Shown here piece by piece: positions 39,015 through 45,328 of a stretch of DNA of 45,328 nt. The DNA is from Bdellovibrio sp. CG22_combo_CG10-13_8_21_14_all_39_27 (lineage in GTDB: Bacteria; Bdellovibrionota; Bacteriovoracia; Bacteriovoracales; Bacteriovoracaceae). The position numbers were made by a program, and so were the translations under genes. How positions within the stretch are numbered: position 1 is the first letter of the stretch; each line of letters starts with the position of its first letter. The DNA is taken from positions 1-45,328 of the forward strand of contig PCTW01000062.1 of assembly GCA_002786715.1 (NCBI GenBank). Direction: 5' to 3'. The notes under the pieces are model-generated. The model was not told the DNA's origin. It did not search any database and worked only from the letters and a program-made list of their open reading frames with translations.

Positions 39015-40189
39015 GTTATATCCGCCTTGAAATGAATTGAGAAATGCGTTCCGTGATCGAGTTGGCTTTGTACTGCAATTGTTGCTTCATGCTTACTAAG
39101 AATTTGCTTAACGCTTGATAGGCCTAAACCCGTTCCTTTTCCTATTGGTTTGGTGGTGTAAAATGCTTGAAAAATGGAAGCAAGTGTTTCGTCATTCATA
39201 CCGATCCCTGAGTCCTCAATATCTATCGTGTATCCTTTTTCATCTCGACTTGCTCGAATCTCTATCATCTTCATTGGTGTGTTTTCTACAGCATCCAATG
39301 CATTACTAAGCAGATTTGTGAATACCTGTTGCAGAGCAATGGGGTCTCCCATGATTGTCATGTCAGTTATTCCTGAGATTTTGATGATATATCCGGTTTT
39401 ATCAATCTTTGAAGAAACAAAGCCTACTGAATCTCGAATGACATTGGCGAGACTGATCTTTTGTTTAACAAATTTACTCTGTCTCGAGTATTGACCCATC
39501 CGGTCTATTAAGCTTTTCATTTTAAGCATGGATTTTTCCATCTTTTCTGACTTTTCACTTGCTACGATTTTCTGATATTGCATTTGTTGAAGATGTAAAT
39601 CAAGACTAGTAAGAGGATTTTTGATATCATGCAAGATTGATGCGGTCATTTCTCCAATGGCACTCATTTTTGCAGATTGAATAATTTGTTCTTCGAGTTT
39701 CTTAACTTCATCTTCAATATTATTTTGATAGGCGATTATTTTTTGAATCATGAGATTTCTTGAAATGATGAGCTCTGAGATTTCGTTGAGAGGTGAGTTG
39801 TCTATTACTATTAAGTCCTTTGTATCTAACTTCTCATCAATATGCCGATTAGATTGAATAATTTGATTTATTCTTTTCCCTGCCAACAATCGAAAAACAT
39901 AAAGAACACCTATCGATGTAACAATAGAGATCAACAACACAAGAAAGAAAATATTTCGAGAGAAGAGTTGAAGACGCTTCTTTATGTCATTATTATCGAG
40001 TATTCCAGGGTGTAGCTCGTCAAAGTGCTTTCCAGTTTTGGTAACTATGTCTTCTTCAAGAACTCTATGAATTTCCCTTAATTCTTTTTCTTTTCCGATA
40101 TAGCTATAAATAAAGACAACACCTTCTATCGCAAAAATAAAAAGGGACACAAAAATGGCAAGTTGCTTTGAAAGCTTCGAAATTACCAT
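39011..40189 (-). CDS. Sensor histidine kinase with HPGILD-type periplasmic domain
   Basis: A 392-aa kinase: TM1, a periplasmic domain with KTGKHFDELHPGILDNNDI, TM2 (around FFLVLLISIVTSIGVLYVF), a HAMP-like linker, the H-box EMTASILHDIKNPLTS with the phosphorylated His, the N-box NLLSNALDAVEN, DSGIGM and GKGTGLGLSS. The sensor is shared with the kinase-less protein at 30107-30568. No response regulator lies next to it; LysR follows in the same message. A small secreted protein gene overlaps its start by 7 bases. Confidence 0.92.
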   Translation of the reverse strand: MVISKLSKQLAIFVSLFIFAIEGVVFIYSYIGKEKELREIHRVLEEDIVTKTGKHFDELHPGILDNNDIKKRLQLFSRNIFFLVLLISIVTSIGVLYVFRLLAGKRINQIIQSNRHIDEKLDTKDLIVIDNSPLNEISELIISRNLMIQKIIAYQNNIEDEVKKLEEQIIQSAKMSAIGEMTASILHDIKNPLTSLDLHLQQMQYQKIVASEKSEKMEKSMLKMKSLIDRMGQYSRQSKFVKQKISLANVIRDSVGFVSSKIDKTGYIIKISGITDMTIMGDPIALQQVFTNLLSNALDAVENTPMKMIEIRASRDEKGYTIDIEDSGIGMNDETLASIFQAFYTTKPIGKGTGLGLSSVKQILSKHEATIAVQSQLDHGTHFSIHFKADIT

Positions 40190-40563
40190 TTATTTTCACC
40201 CGTAATTTCATAATAATGGGTATCTATACCTGCAAATCGTTCTTTGCGTATTTTGATTTTAATATTTCGCTTGGATTCGCTATAATTATTAATTCCTTCT
40301 ACAAAATATTGGAGTTGAATTTCAGATTCAAATGTACCAGTGAAATAAAAATCTTTATCCGATGCTTTGATTTCATGTATTGAAATTTGTTTTCGAGGAA
40401 GAGAATTCAAAACCGCTTCAATTTCTTTGGATGTTTTAATGACAGGAATATGGGGTCGCACAATTGAGATCGGCGGACTTGTTGTATAGTTTTGGCGCCC
40501 ACTTGCAAAAATGGGATTATCTGTGATCAAAATCAAAAATAAAATCTCTATTTTAAATAACAT
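40183..40563 (-). CDS. Small secreted protein, unknown function
   Basis: A 126-aa exported protein with a signal peptide ending near FASGRQ. The mature part contains SPPISIVRPHIPVIK, then a small alpha/beta region (SKEIEAVLNSL, YFTGTFESEIQLQYFVEGI, IKIKIRKERFAG). No family recognised. It overlaps the kinase gene by 7 bases and could be an accessory periplasmic protein of that sensor (inference). Confidence 0.7.
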   Translation of the reverse strand: MLFKIEILFLILITDNPIFASGRQNYTTSPPISIVRPHIPVIKTSKEIEAVLNSLPRKQISIHEIKASDKDFYFTGTFESEIQLQYFVEGINNYSESKRNIKIKIRKERFAGIDTHYYEITGENKW

Positions 40564-40669
40564 AATAACTCTTGAATATATGTGTAGTTTTGTAGCCGGA
40601 AATTACAACTAATAACGTCAGCTTCGTAATTCTGATAGCTTGCAAGGAAAAAACGAACATAGATTGAAA

Positions 40670-41707
40670 TTAGCAACAAGCTCCAGGGGCTGAATCACCA
40701 GTCATTGTTGGTGTCGGTCCGCAATCAAAGAGGCCATAATGGTGAGTCATATCGCCATGGATTGTGAAGTATTCACCGTAGCGTGATTGAGAGAGCATAT
40801 TGGCGGTGTTTCCGCAAACTGCCATCGGTTTGTTTTTTTCAAACAGATGATGATCATCAAGAATAAAGAATTGCTCAGAATCTTTGATGCCGCCTTTGTA
40901 AATCGCCATCTGACCAAAGTCTTCACAACGATCTTCCAAATCCATTTTAAAAGCGCGAACTGTAATGGAATAGAATTCCATCATGCCGGCCATTTTTTCG
41001 ATTTCAGGATTAAAGAGGGTGATTCGTGAATTATTCATCATACGATAGTCTGCGCAACCCATTTTGTTCATCATGCGACGGAAATCTTCGGTGTACATAG
41101 CACCACCGAGACATTCTCCCAACATCACATGATCTTCGGCCAAATGCTTGGGCATTCTGCGATTAGAGAAGACGTCAGAGAAATAAAGCTCTCCCCCTGG
41201 TTTGAGCACTCTAAAAATTTCAGAGAAGACGCGCTCCTTGCTTGGCGAGAGGTTGATCACGCAATTTGAAACCACGAGATCTATTGAGTTGGTTTTAATG
41301 CCCACTTCTTCTAGGTCTTCGATATAGCCTTTGATGAATTCAACATTCGGTTTCGAGTGGCCAAATTTTTGAGTGTGGTAGTCGAGATGTTTTTTGGCGA
41401 CAGCAATTTGCTCATCAGTCATATCAACACCAATGACTTTACCATTGGGTCCAACCAATTTAGAGAGGATAAAAGCATCGCGACCGGAGCCACTTCCAAG
41501 ATCGAGAACTATTTTTCCTTCAAGGGCGAATGGGAGAGGAGAACCACAGCCATAGAACTTATCTTTTACTTCTTCATGAACTTCACTCAAGATTGAACGC
41601 AAGTGAAGAGGCATGCTCTCAGCGGTACAACAAGCACTGGTTTTTAAGTCTTTTGTCGATTGAAGAACTTTTCCGTAATACTCTTTTACACTTTCTAAAC
41701 CTTTCAT
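40670..41707 (-). CDS. arsM: Arsenite S-adenosylmethionine methyltransferase ArsM-like
   Basis: A 345-aa methyltransferase. The SAM site is VLDLGSGSGRDAF. Four Cys positions fit ArsM: Cys26/27 (SACCTAES), Cys54 (YGCGSPLP), Cys149 (SNCVINLS) and Cys199 (GECLGGA); these bind As(III) and carry out reduction during methylation. A C-terminal extension ends in Cys-Cys (GACC). The ATG at 41707 with AGGAG upstream is preferred to the longer frame from 41785. It follows ArsS on the same strand with a 23-base gap, the gene pair that makes arsenosugar precursors. Confidence 0.92.
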   Translation of the reverse strand: MKGLESVKEYYGKVLQSTKDLKTSACCTAESMPLHLRSILSEVHEEVKDKFYGCGSPLPFALEGKIVLDLGSGSGRDAFILSKLVGPNGKVIGVDMTDEQIAVAKKHLDYHTQKFGHSKPNVEFIKGYIEDLEEVGIKTNSIDLVVSNCVINLSPSKERVFSEIFRVLKPGGELYFSDVFSNRRMPKHLAEDHVMLGECLGGAMYTEDFRRMMNKMGCADYRMMNNSRITLFNPEIEKMAGMMEFYSITVRAFKMDLEDRCEDFGQMAIYKGGIKDSEQFFILDDHHLFEKNKPMAVCGNTANMLSQSRYGEYFTIHGDMTHHYGLFDCGPTPTMTGDSAPGACC

Positions 41708-41730
41708 ATTGGCTCCTTTTATTTTTAATT

Positions 41731-42684
41731 TTATGAGAGTGCTCCACCACACGAGCTTCCTGCACCAGCGGTGCAAGAGAAGCAATGCTTGGCGAAGGCG
41801 ATTTTGTTCTGATTAAAATGATTAAAATCTTGAATATCCCACAAGGTCGTTTTTTCGAAATTTAAGGGCATCTCGAGCATTTGATTAAAGTCACAATCAT
41901 AGATTTGACCATCGTATCCAATGGAGACGAGATTCCTGCACATAATCCCTTCGGCGGCATGGGGATTAAAGTTGTTAAGAAGAAGTTCCATATAGGTCTC
42001 AAGCTTTTGACTGCGCTCAAGATCATAAAGAAAACGCTTAATTGGCATATTGGTAATAGTGAAGAGCTGATTAAAATCGATATCAAACAATTCTTTTAAT
42101 TCTTTTTTATAATCCGCTTCAAGCTTGGCCTGGGCCGGAGGCAGGAACGCGCCGCCTGGATTATAAACCAAATCAAGCTTGAGCCCCGTACCCTCTTTGC
42201 CGTAGCCGAGATCATTTAAGATTTTTAAAGCTTCAATACTTTTATCAAAGACACCGCGTCCTCTTTGCTTCTCGACATTTTCTCTCGAGTAACAAGGAAG
42301 CGAGGCCACGATTTGCACTTGATGGTCTTTCATAAAGGTAGCGAGATTTTCTTGACCAGGTTCAAAAAGAATAGTCAGGTTGCAACGATCAATCACTTGC
42401 TTATTGAGCTTTCTTGCTTCTTTAACAATCATCTGGAAGTGAGGATTAAGCTCAGGTGCGCCGCCGGTGAGATCAACCGTATGAATGGAAGGAGTTGTCT
42501 TTAAGAGATCAACGATTCTTATCGCCGTTTTCTCTTCCATATTTTCAGTGCGAGTGGGTCCTGCTTCGACATGGCAATGATTACAGGCCAAATTACATTT
42601 GCGGCCAATATTGATTTGTAAGATCTCAGTTTGATTTCTGGTCAGTTTGACTTTGTTATCAATCAATACTTTTTCAAAGTTCAT
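41731..42684 (-). CDS. arsS: Radical SAM arsenosugar-biosynthesis enzyme ArsS
   Basis: A 317-aa radical SAM enzyme. The [4Fe-4S] cluster Cys are Cys30, Cys34 and Cys37 (KCNLACNHC), and the C-terminal Cys-rich part ends CFSCTAGAGSSCGG, the rSAM/Cys-rich (ArsS) signature. It transfers the 5'-deoxyadenosyl group to dimethylarsenic on the path to arsenosugars. Every one of these Cys is encoded by a Cys codon. The ATG overlaps the PiT stop (ATGA), and ArsM follows, giving PiT-ArsS-ArsM on one message. Confidence 0.92.
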   Translation of the reverse strand: MNFEKVLIDNKVKLTRNQTEILQINIGRKCNLACNHCHVEAGPTRTENMEEKTAIRIVDLLKTTPSIHTVDLTGGAPELNPHFQMIVKEARKLNKQVIDRCNLTILFEPGQENLATFMKDHQVQIVASLPCYSRENVEKQRGRGVFDKSIEALKILNDLGYGKEGTGLKLDLVYNPGGAFLPPAQAKLEADYKKELKELFDIDFNQLFTITNMPIKRFLYDLERSQKLETYMELLLNNFNPHAAEGIMCRNLVSIGYDGQIYDCDFNQMLEMPLNFEKTTLWDIQDFNHFNQNKIAFAKHCFSCTAGAGSSCGGALS

Positions 42685-43828
42685 GAAATTCTCCCATTAA
42701 AGAGATTGAAGAATAGAAGTCCCAGGAGTGCTGCCACAGGTAAAGTAATGACCCACGATAGAAAAATTTTTAAAATGGAATTCCAATGGGCCGTTTTGTT
42801 AACAGCACCGATTCCAAAAAGAGCTCCACAAGAAACATGAGTGGTCGAAACGGGGAGTCCTAAGCGTGAAGCTCCTAAAACGATGACACTTGTGACGAGA
42901 TTGGCCGAAAGAGCTTGGCCATCATTCATTGAGGTAATTTGATGGGACATCGTTTCAGCTACTTTGCGGGCCATCAGTATTCCCCCTATGGCCATGGCAA
43001 TACCAATGGTCGCGACTGTGAAACTTCTTTTGATAAGGAATGGCTTATGAGCAAAAGAGCGGCAATTTTTGGAGCATCATTTAAGCCTCTGGCAAAACTC
43101 ACCAAGCCTGAGCTTAAGAAGTGAACAGCATCGATGAGATTTTTTGCATTGATGCCAAAAAAATGTCCTTGATATTGTTCTTTGCAACTCATCTGAGTAC
43201 CCACTTGAAGCATGGGAAAAGAAGGAGAAGAGATAACGGCATTGACTTGTGTTCCTGCGGTTAATTCTGGTTCAACCGAAATCACTTGATTGCCAATACA
43301 AAGACAAGACTCTCTCGTGATCTTTGATTTTTTTCTGATGAAACTAAAGAGAGGATAAAGCAAGCTCGCCCCTATGATCGCCATAATAGGACTTATTAAA
43401 AGGGGGGCAAGAAATGATGAATAGAGTTTGCTCAAGTCCATGCCCATTGGAGAGGCAATGTAGCCAACTCCTAGTAGGGCTCCAGTTAAAGCATGTGTTG
43501 TGGAGATTGGAAATCCTAAGATCGTTGCAAGTAAAACCGTAATGGCCGCTGCCAAGGCAATAGAAACTCCAAATGAGCTCATTTGGATGACTTCGGTTGG
43601 AACTAATCCTTTTCCAGAAAAACTATGCATGAGTTTTTCGGCAAAAAAGGTCGCCGCGATGGCCCCTAACAAAGTCGTAAGAGTCGCCCAAGCAAGCGCC
43701 TTTTTATAACTGAGGGTCTCACTTCCGTATAATGTAGCGACACCTTTAAAGTTGTCGTTGGCTCCATTGGTAAAGGCCAGAAAGATTCCTGGAATCATTA
43801 AAAGGATAATTATTAGAGAGCTACTCAT
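42681..43828 (-). pseudogene. PiT-family phosphate transporter, frameshifted
   Basis: The N-terminal half (from the ATG at 43828, with GGAG upstream) has the PiT signature FTNGANDNFKGVATLYG and GFPISTTHALTGALLG, plus a second conserved SFARGLNDAPKIAALL. The C-terminal half, in another frame, begins TVATIGIAMAIGGILMARKVA and has GLPVSTTHVSCGALFG. The frames cross near 43031-43040; restoring one base gives a complete H+- or Na+-coupled phosphate transporter. Phosphate carriers also pass arsenate, which suits the arsS/arsM neighbours. The lesion may be real or a sequencing error. Confidence 0.85.
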
Positions 43829-43849
43829 GTTTACGACTCCTGTGATCAT

Positions 43850-44282
43850 TTTTTATGAGTGATGTTTAGTTCTTAAATATTACATTTAATTAGCACTTAT
43901 ACTTTTGAATCAGACAATCCCGAACTATTTTGTTTAAGTGACTTAATTTATGTGGACATGCTTTAAAGGCATAATAGCACTTAGATTATTTTCTATTGAA
44001 ATTGAAAAGAGTGATTTGGAGACTCCTCCTAAATAAAGTTGAAGTTTGGAAAAAAAATTGCCGAAATTCTATTAAATTCAACGTTTTAATTTGAAACATC
44101 ATAATGACATCGTAGTTGGTCGTTTTTGGAGCAGTCTTTGCGATATATGGACTTGTCTTTTTAAAATGGTGAATTTTTCATTAACTACAAATTTTTGTGT
44201 TATTCGGAAGATTTTACTTTTTCAACTCATCGCTAGCTTCAGATAATCTTGAACCAATTTTTAATGAGATAAAATAGAAAAA
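43850..44282. other. Intergenic region without a recognisable gene
   Basis: About 430 AT-rich bases between the PiT gene start and the secreted Gly-rich protein gene. I see no open frame with a ribosome binding site, no strong terminator and no repeat. It presumably holds the promoter of the PiT-ArsS-ArsM operon, reading leftwards. Confidence 0.5.
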
Positions 44283-44606
44283 CTAACCGCCTGCTCCAGT
44301 TCCGCCGCCGCTTTCAACTCTCATGAACTCTTTCATAAGACTGTCGATTTTAGAATCTGATTCATTCTGTGATTTTCTTGGGTTATTCAACTGATCGAGA
44401 TCGATTGAAGTGCCATCTTTGAATTGAATAAATTCAGCTTCATTTAAAAGCTTCTTTATCAATTTTCTTTTCAACTCTGTTGCGCGAATATTTGATTTAG
44501 TGAGGATACTAGTATCGAGCTTATCAAAATTAACGACCTCAACTGCAAACACAGTTGAACATATTGAGAAAAAGAGTAGAAATGTGGCCAAAATTTTTGT
44601 TGTCAT
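44283..44606 (-). CDS. Small secreted protein with Gly-rich tail
   Basis: A 107-aa exported protein. Signal peptide ending near VFAVEV, a charged helical mid-region (IRATELKRKLIKKLLNEAEFIQF) and a C-terminal SGGGTGAGG. No family recognised. Its ATG overlaps the stop of the HTH regulator gene by 4 bases, so the two are co-translated and the regulator may control or need it. Confidence 0.7.
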   Translation of the reverse strand: MTTKILATFLLFFSICSTVFAVEVVNFDKLDTSILTKSNIRATELKRKLIKKLLNEAEFIQFKDGTSIDLDQLNNPRKSQNESDSKIDSLMKEFMRVESGGGTGAGG

Positions 44607-45328
44607 TGGTTCAAGTCCTCTTCGTGGATATCTTCAAGATATCTATCAAAAATCATTCCGAAAAGCACTCTCTTATTCCCCGCATATTTAGAACTATTTG
44701 ATTTCTCATCAAATTTCGCGAACAAAGCTCGTAAGTCTTCTCTAAATTCTCGGACAAATGTCAAATTGACGCTATTGGTCTGGAGGCTGATCCAATTTTC
44801 TTCTTTTTCTGCATTGGCAATATTATAAAGTCCATATCCGATTCCGAGCTGTTTATAGGCGGACTTGATATCTCCTCCGGCCTTTTCAGCGACTCCTTTT
44901 ATCAGGCCACTTTCTTCAATCACAATTCCAAGCTCTAAAAGATACTCAAGCTTATCTTCGCCATCTTTTCCCCAGCGATAAAGAATTTCTTTTCGACTGA
45001 TGTGAGAAACGCTAAATGCCGCCCAAAGAATTTTACTAAAGTCTTTGTTTGCAATGAGATCATCAAATTTTTCTGGCATCATATTGAAATCGAATAAATG
45101 TGAAAATCTACGACTTAATTCTTGTGCCTCATTTGGATCAGCAGTTTTTGTCTCTTTTACAAGCTCTTCTAGATTTTTTGGGCCATCAAGTCGCTTGCTA
45201 ATCTCAAGGGCCTTCTTAACGCTAAGGTTTTTGAGAATTCCTTTTTTGATTTCTCTAATCGTCGTATAGCTAGAATTAGTTTTGTCTGCAATATCTTGTA
45301 GGGATAAAGAATCGCCGAAGCGTTCTTC
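44603..45328 (-). CDS. HTH regulator, 5' end beyond the window
   Basis: An open frame of 242 codons running from the window edge to the TGA at 44603. The visible N-terminus has an XRE-like HTH: FGDSLSLQDIADKTNSSYT followed by TIREIKKGIL and a helical block LSVKKALEISKRLDG. The rest (from about residue 80) is a mixed, mostly helical domain (ILWAAFSVSHISRKEILYRWG, LEYLLELGIVIEESG) without a motif I recognise; the architecture recalls Bdellovibrionota HTH proteins paired with small secreted proteins. The start codon is not in the window. Confidence 0.7.
   Translation of the reverse strand, partial: EERFGDSLSLQDIADKTNSSYTTIREIKKGILKNLSVKKALEISKRLDGPKNLEELVKETKTADPNEAQELSRRFSHLFDFNMMPEKFDDLIANKDFSKILWAAFSVSHISRKEILYRWGKDGEDKLEYLLELGIVIEESGLIKGVAEKAGGDIKSAYKQLGIGYGLYNIANAEKEENWISLQTNSVNLTFVREFREDLRALFAKFDEKSNSSKYAGNKRVLFGMIFDRYLEDIHEEDLNQ

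Noticed and set aside
41731-42684. Selenocysteine in the C-terminal Cys-rich part of ArsS
   Set aside because: Some relatives in rSAM/Cys-rich clusters contain Sec, but all conserved positions here are plain Cys codons and the gene ends at an ordinary stop.
1-45328. CRISPR array or tandem repeat array
   Set aside because: No regularly spaced repeats were seen; the only dispersed repeat found is the 20-base REP-like sequence.

Overview
The window is AT-rich DNA from a Gram-negative bacterium. Many Sec-secreted proteins, lipoproteins, a C-terminal-Phe beta-barrel and periplasmic metal/redox proteins point that way. The gene mix (RAYT transposase, chemosensory array, bufferin operon, several sensor and ECF regulators) is compatible with Bdellovibrionota of the Bacteriovorax type; this is an impression from gene content, not a phylogenetic result. 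There is no rRNA, CRISPR array or complete prophage; one tRNA-Cys is present.

Layout. 0-3.3 kb: a REP-associated tyrosine transposase between inverted copies of a 20-bp repeat, with a third copy touching the stop codon of a large lipoprotein gene. 3.4-6.7 kb: a possible 42-aa small protein, an HU/IHF protein with terminator, and a three-gene ABC exporter (adaptor, FtsX/MacB-type permease, ATPase). 6.7-7.5 kb: tRNA-Cys and a small XRE regulator behind a perfect 13-bp inverted repeat. 7.5-11.1 kb: mercury resistance, with two MerR genes, each divergent from metal genes through 20-bp-spacer promoters. One controls merT-merP-merA, the other a thioredoxin-like gene that carries a frameshift. 11.1-12.9 kb: a TetR regulator, its operator-like sites and an AhpD-like protein.

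12.9-16.3 kb: a bufferin operon (YceI, BufA2-like Cys-rich precursor with a possible lipobox, MNIO/DUF692 enzyme, DUF2063 partner) ending in a fatty-acid-hydroxylase gene. 16.3-18.8 kb: a permuted NlpC/P60 enzyme, a secreted Asp-nucleophile alpha/beta hydrolase and a rhodanese with a damaged-looking 5' end. 18.8-26.5 kb: ECF sigma factor with a zinc-finger anti-sigma candidate, MarR, CheY, CheA, CheW, a HAMP-less chemoreceptor and a CheR-CheB fusion. The sigma gene and cheA share a 16-bp palindrome.

26.5-38.1 kb: mostly envelope genes on the + strand: peroxiredoxin, DUF547, a TVP38-flavoprotein fusion, a kinase-less sensor, an AhpD-like protein, GT2, YHS, a degenerate DUF547 lipoprotein, a beta-barrel, a third DUF547, a GT-C-like membrane protein and a second permuted NlpC/P60 protein. 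38.1-43.8 kb, - strand: a small secreted protein, a histidine kinase and LysR in one overlapping run, then a PiT transporter (frameshifted), ArsS and ArsM for organoarsenic synthesis. The window ends in a secreted Gly-rich protein and the 3' part of an HTH regulator.

Taken together, the region is rich in thiol, metal and metalloid handling: Hg reduction, probable Cu/metal buffering by a modified peptide, arsenic methylation and radical chemistry, peroxiredoxin/AhpD/rhodanese redox proteins, plus a chemosensory system that may share a regulator with a sigma factor. The DUF547-TVP38/flavoprotein-GT2 block and the arsS/arsM block may form one extended pathway (inference). Two genes, and perhaps a third, carry reading-frame lesions, so either gene decay or base-calling errors should be considered.
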